From CATOSD01 sp965203135 (GTDB lineage Bacteria; Chloroflexota; Dehalococcoidia; Lucifugimonadales; CATOSD01), in contig CBDBBO010000001.1 of NCBI GenBank assembly GCA_965203135.1, positions 1,550,001-1,614,000 of the forward strand: 64,000 nucleotides of DNA, given 5' to 3'. The notes beneath the pieces were generated by a model. The model made no database searches, had not been told where the DNA came from, and saw nothing but the letters and a program-made list of their open reading frames with translations. This document shows, piece by piece, positions 15,617 through 23,939 of the stretch; positions within the stretch are counted from its first letter, which is position 1; each line of letters starts with the position of its first letter. The position numbers and the translations under genes are program-made.

Positions 15617-16318
15617 TTGATTCTCCGCTACTTCAATCTGCTGCAAGACGACCCGGCCCTGGCGCTGCTCGCCTTCGCCGCCACGTGCGCGTCGCTGATC
15701 GTCGCCGTAACCTTCCACGAGTACAGCCATTCGCTCGTCGCGACCAGGCTCGGCGACCACACTTCGCGCCGGCTCGGCCGCCTTACGCTCAACCCGCTCT
15801 CCCACTTCGAGTGGCTCGGCGCGCTGATGCTGCTCCTGGTCGGCTTCGGGTGGGGAAAACCCGTGCCGGTGGATGCCAGCCGGCTGCGTGTCGGCGCACG
15901 TGCGGGCATGGCGGCGGTGGCGCTGGCCGGCCCCTTCGCCAACGTGGTGATTGCGGCGCTCGTGTTCCAGGCGTCCAGGATCACCGCGCTCGCCCTGCCT
16001 GGCGGACTGGGCACACCGGTCGTGGGCGGCCCCGTGCTAAGCGTCGTAGTCTCCGAGATCGTCTACTGGAACCTGCTGCTGGCCGCCTTCAACCTGCTGC
16101 CCATCGCGCCGCTCGACGGATTCAAGGTGGCGCTCGGCGTGCTGCCCCGGACGGCGGCCAACCAATTCGCCCGTCTCGAACCCTTCGGCATCTTCATACT
16201 GCTCGGTGTGGTGTTCATAGGTAGCTGGATTCCGGGGCCTTCCGTGCTGCAGAGGATCGTGGAACCCGTGATGAAAGCGCTGGGCTTCATCGCGTTGGGT
16301 GGACAGGCGGCGTGGTAA
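15617..16318 (+). CDS. M50-family site-2-protease-like membrane metallopeptidase
   Basis: A 233-residue integral membrane protein. The zinc motif FHEYSHSL (HExxH) lies in the first membrane segment, and NLLPIAPLDGFKV (N-x2-P-x2-P-L-D-G) supplies the third ligand. Four to six hydrophobic segments are visible, and there is no PDZ domain. This is the small group 3-like form. Site-2 proteases cut substrates within the membrane, for example anti-sigma factors; the target here is unknown. TTG 15617 is the first in-frame start after a stop at 15608 and has no obvious Shine-Dalgarno sequence. Confidence 0.87.
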   Translation: MILRYFNLLQDDPALALLAFAATCASLIVAVTFHEYSHSLVATRLGDHTSRRLGRLTLNPLSHFEWLGALMLLLVGFGWGKPVPVDASRLRVGARAGMAAVALAGPFANVVIAALVFQASRITALALPGGLGTPVVGGPVLSVVVSEIVYWNLLLAAFNLLPIAPLDGFKVALGVLPRTAANQFARLEPFGIFILLGVVFIGSWIPGPSVLQRIVEPVMKALGFIALGGQAAW

Positions 16319-16376
16319 ACTGTTATGAAATCAGCGACTGGCTTTGGGTCTGCCGGGTTCGAACGGAGGTGAGACT

Positions 16377-17381
16377 TTGGAACGCATAGCTATCATAGGC
16401 TTCGGGGCCTACGGCGCCTCCATTGGACTTGGGCTCAAGAAGGCCAGGCTGTCGAACACCGAGATAGTGGGATCCGGCAGGGAACGGCGCGTGCTGAACG
16501 CCGCCGACAAGATGGGCGCGATCGACCGCGTGGTCGGCGGGCTGGCCTCGGCAGTCGAGGGATCCAGCCTCATAATCCTGGACACCTCGATCACCGAGAC
16601 CAAGGAGCTTCTGGAGGTCATCGGACAGCGCGCCAGCGCGGGCTGCGTCGTCACAGACGTGGGCACCTCCAAGTCGCTCGTCATCCAATGGGCCGGTGAG
16701 TATCTGCCCGAGGGTGTGAGCTACGTGGGCGGCCACCCGCTGCTCAAGTCTTCCACCGTCGAACTGGAGGAGGCCAGTCCCACCCTGTTCACCGGCGCCG
16801 ACTACTGCATCGTGGCCTCCGACAGGTCCAGCCAGACCTCTATAAGGACCGTCGTCAACATGGCAGAGACGCTCGGCGCCAAACCGCTGTTCATGGACGC
16901 GCAGGAGCACGACAGCTTCGCCATCGCGATGAACTACCTGCCCATGCTGCTGTCGTCGGCTTTCGTAACCGCGACGTCGGGCAGCGAGGGCTGGCGCGAC
17001 ATGCACCGCTTGGCCGCGAGCGAGTTCAACCTGGTGTCGCAGCTGGCGGCCACCGACCCGCAGGACATCGAGTCCGCCTGCCTCGCCAACCCGGACGACG
17101 TGGTGTACTGGATAGACCAGATGATTACCGAGCTTTACGCCTACCGCAACCAGATCACGGAACGCAGCGACAACCTGCTCGACACCTTTATCAAGGCGTG
17201 GGAGGCGCGCGCCAAGTGGGACGCCAACGCCGTCCTGGAGGACGAGTCCACCAAGGCGCCAAGCGCCACCGAGTCCATGGCCACGGTTTTCATGGGCGAG
17301 ATGCTGCTAAAGCGCTACCAGGAAATCACGCGCGGCCAGGACCGAAAGCGCAGCCCCTGGACCTACTTCCGCCGCGACTAG
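16377..17381 (+). CDS. tyrA: Prephenate dehydrogenase
   Basis: A 334-residue NAD(P)-dependent dehydrogenase of tyrosine synthesis. The nucleotide loop is IAIIGFGAYGASIGLGLKKA at residues 4-23. VVTDVGTSKS and VGGHPLLKSS carry the family's prephenate-binding His. The C-terminal helical domain (DSFAIAMNYLPMLLSSAFV) is present; there is no ACT domain. TTG 16377 is chosen because a full GGAGGTGA (16365-16372) precedes it; a longer frame from 16344 lacks this. The gene begins a run continuing through aroA and gmk, interrupted by a two-gene protease module. Confidence 0.88.
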   Translation: MERIAIIGFGAYGASIGLGLKKARLSNTEIVGSGRERRVLNAADKMGAIDRVVGGLASAVEGSSLIILDTSITETKELLEVIGQRASAGCVVTDVGTSKSLVIQWAGEYLPEGVSYVGGHPLLKSSTVELEEASPTLFTGADYCIVASDRSSQTSIRTVVNMAETLGAKPLFMDAQEHDSFAIAMNYLPMLLSSAFVTATSGSEGWRDMHRLAASEFNLVSQLAATDPQDIESACLANPDDVVYWIDQMITELYAYRNQITERSDNLLDTFIKAWEARAKWDANAVLEDESTKAPSATESMATVFMGEMLLKRYQEITRGQDRKRSPWTYFRRD

Positions 17382-17404
17382 CGCCAGGACAAGGGAGACC
17401 CACA

Positions 17405-17719
17405 ATGGGCACGAAAGCTAGAACGAATAGCCCCGGCGACGGACCCCAACCCACCGAGCGCATCTCTAGCGATGAAACGGTTCGCCTCGGTAAAGAGATC
17501 TACGAACGAGACATTCGCCGCAAGGTCGAAACTGATCACGTCGGAAAGATTGTCGCAATCGACGTAGAAAGTGGAGTCTGGGCGATGGGCGATGAAACTA
17601 TGGACGCGCGGGAGCGCCTGCGGGCGAAGCGCCCAGAAGCAGTTAATGTTCTATTTGAGCGGGTCGGGTACTGGGCGGCTGCCAGCATGGGCGGCGGTAT
17701 GCGTCGGAGGACAGATTGA
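17405..17719 (+). CDS. Small conserved protein paired with an aspartic protease
   Basis: A 104-residue soluble protein. The middle section (DETVRLGKEIYERDIRRKVETDHVGK, then IVAIDVESGVWAMGDE) is well structured, followed by a helix (ARERLRAKRPEAVNVLFERVGYWAA). No recognised domain could be assigned. Its stop overlaps the start of the protease gene by 4 bases, so the two are made together. The layout resembles toxin–antitoxin or protease–substrate modules, but this is inference. It lies 24 bases after tyrA. Confidence 0.7.
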   Translation: MGTKARTNSPGDGPQPTERISSDETVRLGKEIYERDIRRKVETDHVGKIVAIDVESGVWAMGDETMDARERLRAKRPEAVNVLFERVGYWAAASMGGGMRRRTD

Positions 17720-18087
17720 TAGAGGGGGCTGTGAACGCCAGGAACGAAGCTGTGATACGTCTGGCTGTACATGGTCCGACAGGACAGACGCGTGAAATGG
17801 ACGCCGTCATTGACACCGGCTACAGTGAGTACCTCACGCTGCCCCCGACTATCGTGGTAGAGTTGGGTCTTCCCTTCGCTGGCTTTATGCGGGCATCCTT
17901 GGCCGATGGGAGTGAAGTAGCCTTCAATCTCTACGCGGTCACCGTGCAATGGGACGGTCAGCCAAGGCACGTTGACGCCTACGAGTCAGACTCCACCCCG
18001 CTCGTCGGCATGGCCCTGCTCCGCGGACACAACCTGAACGTCGACGTAGAGCGCGGCGGGCGCGTTGCCATTCAGGTCATCCAATGA
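17716..18087 (+). CDS. Retropepsin-like (clan AA) aspartic protease
   Basis: A 123-residue single-domain protease. The active site is AVIDTGYSEYLTLP, with the Asp-Thr-Gly triad, followed by LPFAGFMRASLADGSEV (flap region) and PLVGMALLRGHNLNVDV. Single-domain members act as dimers, each giving one Asp. The TTG start at 17716 overlaps the previous stop (TTGA) and has GGAGG at 17706-17710. The 3' end overlaps aroA by 4 bases. The substrate is unknown; the partner protein is the first candidate. Confidence 0.85.
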   Translation: MIEGAVNARNEAVIRLAVHGPTGQTREMDAVIDTGYSEYLTLPPTIVVELGLPFAGFMRASLADGSEVAFNLYAVTVQWDGQPRHVDAYESDSTPLVGMALLRGHNLNVDVERGGRVAIQVIQ

Positions 18088-19391
18088 ACCAGCTCATCAC
18101 ACCGCCCAGGCGCATCGAGGGAGAGGTCGTCCCGCCGGGCGACAAGTCCATCTCGCACCGCGCCGCGCTGCTCAACTCCATCGCCACAGGCACCGCCCAC
18201 GTGTCTAACTTCTGCGTCGGGGACGACCGCACGTCCATGCTGCGCTGCCTCAGGGGCCTGGGCGTCCCCATCCGACGCCACGCCAACTGCGCGGTGTCCG
18301 GCGCGGCCGAGTGCTTCTCCGTGCGCGGGCAGGGCAAGAACGGGTTGCGAGAGCCTGACGCCCAGCTAAACGCCGGAAACAGCGGGACCACCATGCGGCT
18401 GGTATCCGGGCTTCTCGCCGCTCAGCCCTTCCTCAGCGTGATCTCAGGCGACCGCTCGCTCAGAAACCGCCCTATGGACCGCATCATGACGCCGCTCAAG
18501 CAGATGGGCGCAAGCGTGATGGGTCGCCAAAACGACTCGCTCGCGCCGCTCGCCATCAGGGGCGGCGAGCTGCGTGGCATAGACTACGAAATGCCGGTCG
18601 CCAGCGCTCAGCTCAAGTCCTGCGTGCTCATCGCCGGGCTTCACGCCGAGGGAGAGACCGTGCTGCACCAGCCGGCCGCCTCCCGCGACCACACAGAGCG
18701 CATGATCGCGGTGATGGGCGCGTCCACCTGGTCCGACGGCCTCAGCGTGGGAGTGCGCGCCTCCGACCTGACGGCGATGGATGTTCGCGTGCCCGCCGAC
18801 ATCAGCGGCGCCGCTTTCTGGCTCGTTGCCGGCACCTGCCATCCCAACGCGAGCGTCCGTGTGAAGGGAGTGGGCATCAACCCGTCGCGGACCGGTGTGC
18901 TGGACGTGCTGGACGAGATGGGCGCGGGCGTGCGGGTGGATAACGTGCATGAGGAGGCGGGAGAGCCCTCCGCCGACCTGGTCGTCGAGTCCGGCAACCT
19001 GCGTGGCGTCAGGATAGGCGGCGACGTGATTCCCAGGGTGATCGACGAGCTGCCGGTGCTGGCGCTCGCTGCGTGCTTCGCCGACGGCACCACCGTCATC
19101 GAGGACGCCGCCGAGCTGCGCGTGAAGGAGTCGGACCGCATCCGCGCCACGGTGGACGGGCTAACGCGGCTGGGAGCGCACGTCGAGGAGCGCCCTGACG
19201 GCATGGCCATCACCGGCGGCGCGCCCTTGACCGGGGCCGAGTGCGACAGCTACGGCGACCACCGAATCGCAATGACCATGGCCGTCGCCGGGCTGCTCGC
19301 TCGCGGCGAGACTGTCGTCACCGGCGCCGAGGCCGCCTCCGTCTCCTACCCCGCCTTCTGGGACACGCTGCGGGAACTGGGCCGGCCTTGA
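18084..19391 (+). CDS. aroA: 3-phosphoshikimate 1-carboxyvinyltransferase (EPSP synthase)
   Basis: A 435-residue shikimate-pathway enzyme that joins PEP to shikimate 3-phosphate. Signature sequences: PGDKSISHRAALL at residues 13-25, LNAGNSGTTMRL near 93-104, SAQLKSCVLIAGL, and ELRVKESDRI with the catalytic Glu and Lys near 350. GDHRIAMTMAVAGLLA is the closing motif. The AGNSGTTMRL loop matches the common class. It overlaps the protease gene by 4 bases and the gmk start by 4 bases (TTGA). Confidence 0.95.
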   Translation: MNQLITPPRRIEGEVVPPGDKSISHRAALLNSIATGTAHVSNFCVGDDRTSMLRCLRGLGVPIRRHANCAVSGAAECFSVRGQGKNGLREPDAQLNAGNSGTTMRLVSGLLAAQPFLSVISGDRSLRNRPMDRIMTPLKQMGASVMGRQNDSLAPLAIRGGELRGIDYEMPVASAQLKSCVLIAGLHAEGETVLHQPAASRDHTERMIAVMGASTWSDGLSVGVRASDLTAMDVRVPADISGAAFWLVAGTCHPNASVRVKGVGINPSRTGVLDVLDEMGAGVRVDNVHEEAGEPSADLVVESGNLRGVRIGGDVIPRVIDELPVLALAACFADGTTVIEDAAELRVKESDRIRATVDGLTRLGAHVEERPDGMAITGGAPLTGAECDSYGDHRIAMTMAVAGLLARGETVVTGAEAASVSYPAFWDTLRELGRP

Positions 19392-19990
19392 GCGGCGCCC
19401 CGTCCACCGGAGAGCGGTCCCTGCTGGTGGTGCTGTCCGGCCCGTCGGGGGTCGGCAAGGACGCAGTCCTGGAGCGCATGAAGCGGCTCGGCAGTCCCTA
19501 CCATTTCGCCGTCACCGCAACCACGCGCCCCATGCGGGATGGCGAGCGGGAGGGCGAGCCATACCACTTCGTCGCGCGCGCCGAGTTCGAGCGCATGATA
19601 GCCAACAGCGAGCTACTGGAGTGGGCCGAGGTGTACGGCAACCTCTACGGCGTGCCAAGGGCGCAGGTGGAGCGTGCGCTGTCTGAGGGGCGGGACGTAC
19701 TGGTCAAGGTGGACGTTCAGGGCGCGAAGACGATTCGAAGCCTTATCCCAGACGCCCTACTGGTGTTTCTCGCTCCGCCAAGCTTGGACGAGTTGGCCAG
19801 GCGCCTCACGTCGCGGGGCACAGAGGCGGAGGAGTCGCTGAGGCGCAGGCTGAGGGAGGCCGAGGCGGAGATGGAAGCGGCGTCGCTGTTCGACCACGTT
19901 GTGGTCAACCGGCGCGGCAAGCTGGACGACACCGTGCGTCAGATCAAGGCGCTGACGGCGGACGAGCGCCGTCGCCGGGCGTCCACGTAG
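19388..19990 (+). CDS. gmk: Guanylate kinase
   Basis: A 200-residue enzyme that phosphorylates GMP to GDP. P-loop SGPSGVGKDAVLER is near residues 17-30. The GMP-binding residues are in TRPMRDGEREGEPYHFV, and EWAEVYGNLYGVPRAQVE and KVDVQGAKTIRS follow. The start is TTG 19388, overlapping the aroA stop; there is no other start consistent with the usual length. It completes the tyrA–aroA–gmk run. Confidence 0.93.
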   Translation: MSGAPSTGERSLLVVLSGPSGVGKDAVLERMKRLGSPYHFAVTATTRPMRDGEREGEPYHFVARAEFERMIANSELLEWAEVYGNLYGVPRAQVERALSEGRDVLVKVDVQGAKTIRSLIPDALLVFLAPPSLDELARRLTSRGTEAEESLRRRLREAEAEMEAASLFDHVVVNRRGKLDDTVRQIKALTADERRRRAST

Positions 19991-20012
19991 GGGGACACCA
20001 CGGCGGGCGCGG

Positions 20013-20201
20013 CTAGCGGTTGCGGCGGCGGCGCTGCCTGCGCAGGCTGCGGGCGCGATCCAGCCGGCGCTGCTCGCCCTTCGAGCGGAAGAAGCGGCGG
20101 TTGCGCAACTCCCTCAGTATACCGGAGCGCTGCATTCCAGTCTGGAACCTCTTGAGCAGAGCTTCCGGGTCTTCTCCATCGCGGAGCATTACGTGCGTCA
20201 A
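20013..20201 (-). CDS. rpsU: Small ribosomal subunit protein bS21
   Basis: A 62-residue basic protein: HVMLRDGEDPEALLKRFQ, then SGILRELRNRRFFRSKGEQRR and an Arg-rich tail. It binds the 30S subunit near the 3' end of 16S rRNA and helps initiation. TTG 20201 has GAGGAG 6 bases upstream. It is convergent with gmk. Confidence 0.9.
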   Translation of the reverse strand: MTHVMLRDGEDPEALLKRFQTGMQRSGILRELRNRRFFRSKGEQRRLDRARSLRRQRRRRNR

Positions 20202-20311
20202 GACTATCTCCTCAGGTCTTGGACTTCTACAAGGGGGAGTATAGCACACGCCCCGCGCCCACGTCAGGCAGCCTCTCGTGCGGTTCGCGTCGCCCGTACA
20301 GCGTCGCTCCG

Positions 20312-21838
20312 CTACTCCTCCACGATCGGCTGCGCGATGATCCACAGGCTCGTCGCCGTGTAGAGCACCATCAACAGCAGCATCGGCAACTGCCCGCGCA
20401 GCGCCCGGCCACGGTGAGCCACCCTACGCATCGATACCAGGTGCGCCAGGTACACCGAAACCACGTGCCCCGCTACTATCGCCGCGACGGACACGTACCA
20501 CGCCACCCGAGCGTTGATTATCGCTATGTTCGTCCTGTAGTCGGCTGTGCCCAGCAGGTCCCAGCCGTTTCCGAACGGGTCTGACAGCAGCGGGATCACC
20601 GTCTGGCCGCTTATCAGCAACAGCGACAGGTAGTGCGCCAGGTTGTAGGCCAGCGCGATTGGCACCAGCGTCAGTACGTACCCCATCGCGACGCCAGCCG
20701 TGCCCCCCGGATCGCTCGAAAGGCGGTCGACTGCCCACGAGAACGCCGCGTACACGATCACGAACAACGCCGGCACCGCCACCAGCCCCAAGGTGTCGAT
20801 GGTGCTCACCACGTTGGGCCCGAGCACCGACACCTCGTCGTACACCGCGGTCTGGACGCTCACCCACGCCGGCGTCTCCTGCAGGCCGTCGAACGACACT
20901 ATCGCCAGCGCCAGCAGCACGAACGCGGCCATCCCAAAGCTGGCGCGGTGCGGGTTGGCCAGGCCCACGGACCACGGTCGCAGGTTGAACTCGCGCCTCG
21001 ACCGGTCCGCCCGCTCGATGCACTCGTAGCAGTCCACGCAGCCGGGCCCGCAGTCCGACCGGCACCGCGAGCAGACGCGACGTTCCGTGACTCTCACCTC
21101 CGTCGGCGAGAAGCGGGCGAATATGCCGAACAGCACGCTGAACACCTCGCCGTGGCTCAGCCAGGTGTGCTTGCCGAACGCCGCCATGCCCATCCACGTC
21201 ACCAGCGAGTACGCGATGATGAGCTGGCCCAGGCTTCCCGGCAGCGTCGCGCTGGTGTACACGTTCTCCAGCCACGCGAACGCCAGCAGCAGCGCCACCG
21301 CGGGCCACACGTCGAGCCGCTCCGGGTACACGAACAGCCCGCGGCCATCGCCGCCCAGCAGGCGTTCAGCCCAGTCGTAGGTTATCTTCCACGGGTTCAC
21401 CAGCATCCACACGTTGCCGAACAGCGCCGAGACGTAGCCCATGCCTACCCACCACACCACCCAGACGAAGGTTGGCGCGAACACCTCCAGCGGTCGACCG
21501 TTGCCGAAGAAGCACGTGGCCAGCGTCAGCCCGAACACCGCCACGGACAGCAGCCGCACCACGAAGAGCAAAAGCGGGCTGCCCAGAACGGCCCCCAGCC
21601 CGCGGATCGCGAGCAGGTTCAGCCGCGGATACCCGCGCTCGCCCTCGCCGCGTCGGACGAACAGCCCGATGACGACGAACGACAGGGCAACCGTCGCGGC
21701 TCCGCCCACCAGGAAGTAGCTCAGGGGTATGGGAAGATCGTAGCGCTCGCCGAAGGCGTGCGCGCGGGCGGTGGCGGCGAAGCCGACGAGTCCCAGCGCG
21801 GCGACGAACGCCGCCGCGGCGATGTTGCGATAGCGCAT
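20312..21838 (-). CDS. Polytopic membrane protein with a Cys-rich loop
   Basis: A 508-residue protein with a signal-like N terminus (ending ATARAHAFGERYDLP) and about eleven hydrophobic segments. A hydrophilic loop in the middle holds CSRCRSDCGPGCVDCYECIE, eight Cys in 20 residues, which would suit a metal or FeS site. Conserved aromatic stretches include APTFVWVVWWVGMGYVSALFGNVWMLVNPWK. Relatives are usually unnamed membrane proteins near copper genes. It ends a four-gene minus-strand group with a cupredoxin lipoprotein, a YtkA/FixH-like protein and a His-rich protein, which points to metal handling. The exact activity is unknown. Confidence 0.75.
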   Translation of the reverse strand: MRYRNIAAAAFVAALGLVGFAATARAHAFGERYDLPIPLSYFLVGGAATVALSFVVIGLFVRRGEGERGYPRLNLLAIRGLGAVLGSPLLLFVVRLLSVAVFGLTLATCFFGNGRPLEVFAPTFVWVVWWVGMGYVSALFGNVWMLVNPWKITYDWAERLLGGDGRGLFVYPERLDVWPAVALLLAFAWLENVYTSATLPGSLGQLIIAYSLVTWMGMAAFGKHTWLSHGEVFSVLFGIFARFSPTEVRVTERRVCSRCRSDCGPGCVDCYECIERADRSRREFNLRPWSVGLANPHRASFGMAAFVLLALAIVSFDGLQETPAWVSVQTAVYDEVSVLGPNVVSTIDTLGLVAVPALFVIVYAAFSWAVDRLSSDPGGTAGVAMGYVLTLVPIALAYNLAHYLSLLLISGQTVIPLLSDPFGNGWDLLGTADYRTNIAIINARVAWYVSVAAIVAGHVVSVYLAHLVSMRRVAHRGRALRGQLPMLLLMVLYTATSLWIIAQPIVEE

Positions 21839-21906
21839 AGGCTGTTTCCTCTGTTTCGGGCGCGCTGCTGGCGATTCAAGAACCGCCCGCGGCTACCCGC
21901 GTCCGC

Positions 21907-22617
21907 CTACCTCGGACGCACTTCCAGCACGCCGAGCGACACCTCTTCGCCCTCGTCGTCCGGCACGTCCGCCACGGCCGGCGGATCGCCGCTCGCCACG
22001 CGCTGGCGTTGCTCGGCGGTGTTCGTCCACATGATCATCGTGCCGGGCTGAACGTTCAGCATCGCGGGCGAGAACGAGCCATCCTCCAGGATGGTGACCT
22101 CGGCCGTGCCCGACGCCTCGGCATCCGCGCTCACCATAATCGACGCGGTCATCTTGTGGTTCATGTGGTTGTGGTACGGGATCATCTGACCGTTCATATC
22201 GTCCATTACGTGGTACACGAAGCTGTCGCCCTGCTGGAGCGTGTCGGACTCGAACATCACGCCGTGCTCGGTGGCGTGCGAGTGGCCGCCACCCACACCG
22301 GGGTGGAAGGTGATGGCAAAACGGCCGGTTGCGTAAGCGTCGAATCTAAACGTGGCGGTTTCGCCGGCTGTAAGTCCGGCCTCCACGTCGTAGCCGTGCA
22401 GGTGAAAGGTTCCGTCTTCGTCGGTCTCCACAACGAACGAGACGCGGTCATCTTGCTTCACCACCAGTTCGCCCTCGTCGATGGTGAGCTGTCTCTCCTG
22501 GATCGAAAGGCCGAACTGCAGCGATTCCGGGTCTCCTCCGCCGCACGCGGCCAGCGCGAGCACCGCGACGAGGGCTGACAGCGAACATAGCGCCAACCCG
22601 ATTCTGTTGAGTCTCAA
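21907..22617 (-). CDS. Cupredoxin-like lipoprotein
   Basis: A 236-residue lipoprotein. The signal peptide ends in LALAAC at about residues 20-25. Two beta domains follow, rich in His and Met: FHLHGYDVEAG, ITFHPGVGGGHSHATEHGVMF, IPYHNHMNHKM, and a second plastocyanin-like domain (SFSPAMLNVQPGTMIMWTNT). The second domain lacks the usual Cys copper ligand. Probable role: binding copper outside the membrane. It lies 68 bases upstream of the Cys-rich membrane protein. Confidence 0.8.
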   Translation of the reverse strand: MRLNRIGLALCSLSALVAVLALAACGGGDPESLQFGLSIQERQLTIDEGELVVKQDDRVSFVVETDEDGTFHLHGYDVEAGLTAGETATFRFDAYATGRFAITFHPGVGGGHSHATEHGVMFESDTLQQGDSFVYHVMDDMNGQMIPYHNHMNHKMTASIMVSADAEASGTAEVTILEDGSFSPAMLNVQPGTMIMWTNTAEQRQRVASGDPPAVADVPDDEGEEVSLGVLEVRPR

Positions 22618-22698
22618 AATAATTCTCCTTGTCGAGGCGGCCGGCGTGAGCCGACCGGCATGGGCGCACGGGGGTCATACCTCCATGGACTTATCGAG

Positions 22699-23250
22699 TT
22701 ACGATCGTCTTCTGCCCCTGCTCCTCTCCCGGAGAAATGCGCGCAGTGAGAATCCCAGGGCGGCCAGGAAGGCCACCAGCGCCGTTATGGTGACGATTCC
22801 GATGAGCGGACTTTGCGTCCTCACCTCGATGGGGAATCGCGCCGTCCCCTCCCCACGCGGCCCGTTCACCGACACGGTGAACTGCCACTCGCCCTGCCTG
22901 TCCACGAAGGTGTTTATGTCGTAGAAGGAGGGGTCGTCCGCGTTGTGCTCCGCCCGCAGCGGCCCGATCTCGACCGCCTCGGACTCCGGGCCCGCTCCGG
23001 ACACGCTCACCTCGGCGTCCAGGACCAGCACATCGCCGGGCTGGGCCGTTATCGTCATCGTGACGTGCAGGTTGCCGACGACCGGGTTCTCCGGAATGGT
23101 GCCGACGGACAGCAGGTACGGGCCGGCCGTGTGGCTCTCGAACCGGATCACCCGCCCGTTGGCGTGCGCAGTAGCGAGCGGCACCGCGAGCATCGCCGCG
23201 GCCGCTATCAGCCACACCGCCAGGAGCCTGCGTTTTGGGTCAGACCACAT
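22699..23250 (-). CDS. Exported FixH/YtkA-like protein with C-terminal anchor
   Basis: A 183-residue protein. N-terminal signal (LLAVWLIAAAAMLAVPLATAHA), a beta-sandwich domain (about 28-145) with PYLLSVGTIPENPVVGNLHV and WQFTVSVNGPRGEG, then one membrane helix (IGIVTITALVAFLAALGFSL) and a basic cytosolic end (RERSRGRRRS). This arrangement fits FixH/YtkA-type domains found in copper and oxidase assembly. It is an inference from context; no metal ligands are obvious. Confidence 0.7.
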   Translation of the reverse strand: MWSDPKRRLLAVWLIAAAAMLAVPLATAHANGRVIRFESHTAGPYLLSVGTIPENPVVGNLHVTMTITAQPGDVLVLDAEVSVSGAGPESEAVEIGPLRAEHNADDPSFYDINTFVDRQGEWQFTVSVNGPRGEGTARFPIEVRTQSPLIGIVTITALVAFLAALGFSLRAFLRERSRGRRRS

Positions 23251-23405
23251 GGGAACTCGTCACTATCTCTCACTTGAGCCGGACTGCGCGGATTCGCTCT
23301 CACCCGCCGCTCCAACTGCGGCTTTCGCGGGTCGCTGGAAAGCGAAGTGTTCGGGGAATCTACCCTCTCGACTCGGTCCGTGCGCGCATCGCCGGGATGC
23401 AGGGG

Positions 23406-23801
23406 CTAGGCGAGCACGCGCGGCGGCTTGTCGGGCGGGGGCGTCTCCTCAGAGCGCAGCCGCGCCATGGGCGGAGTCGGCAGGTTGAAGAGGGAGGAGG
23501 GTACGAAAAGCATGGAAGTCGTCGCGCCGTCGCGGTCTGTCACAACGTTCGTAACGCCCGCAAACCCCGCGTCGCGGTCCAGCAGGGCCACCACTCCGCT
23601 CGGGGCGTCCGGCTGCAGCGGACGCGCGTGGTCGTGCGTGTCCGGGGCGGCGTAGTCGTGGACGTGCGGCTGTGCCGCGCCTAGGTGCGTGTGCGTGGGG
23701 TCCCGCTCGACGTAGTGGTGGTCGATCAACGGCCCGACCGCGGACAGCACCAGCAGCGCCGACAGCGACACCGCCAGGAAGTATTCGTGGAATCGTCTCA
23801 T
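23406..23801 (-). CDS. Small His-rich exported or membrane protein
   Basis: About 131 residues. One hydrophobic helix near the N terminus (YFLAVSLSALLVLSAVGPLI) is followed by a His-rich stretch (DHHYVERDPTHTHLGAAQPH, then VHDYAAPDTHDHARPL), about ten His in 45 residues, suited to bind Cu, Zn or Ni. ATG 23801 is preceded within 8 bases by TGG-TATAAT, so the message would be leaderless; an in-frame TTG one codon earlier is the alternative. It is first in the minus-strand group that includes the cupredoxin. Confidence 0.65.
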   Translation of the reverse strand: MRRFHEYFLAVSLSALLVLSAVGPLIDHHYVERDPTHTHLGAAQPHVHDYAAPDTHDHARPLQPDAPSGVVALLDRDAGFAGVTNVVTDRDGATTSMLFVPSSLFNLPTPPMARLRSEETPPPDKPPRVLA

Positions 23802-23808
23802 CAAGGCA

Positions 23809-23817
23809 ATTATACCA
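23809..23817 (-). promoter_or_regulatory. Extended -10 promoter of the His-rich gene (leaderless)
   Basis: On the minus strand, TGG followed by TATAAT (6/6 at 23814-23809). The expected start of transcription, about 7 bases on, falls on the ATG at 23801. No -35 match is seen. Confidence 0.6.
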
Positions 23818-23854
23818 TTTGCCGCCTACGCGCCGTCCGCCTGCGTCGCTACAC

Positions 23855-23883
23855 TTGAGCATACATCCATGCCGCAATATAAT
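23855..23883 (+). promoter_or_regulatory. Promoter of the DUF1800–NHL genes
   Basis: TTGAGC at 23855-23860 (4/6), 17-base spacer, TATAAT at 23878-23883 (6/6). The leader to ATG 23940 is about 50 bases and carries GAGGAGG. Confidence 0.7.
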
Positions 23884-23939
23884 GAACTCACACCACACCC
23901 GATTCGCGCACGACTATCTCACCGAGGAGGGTTTCCGCC

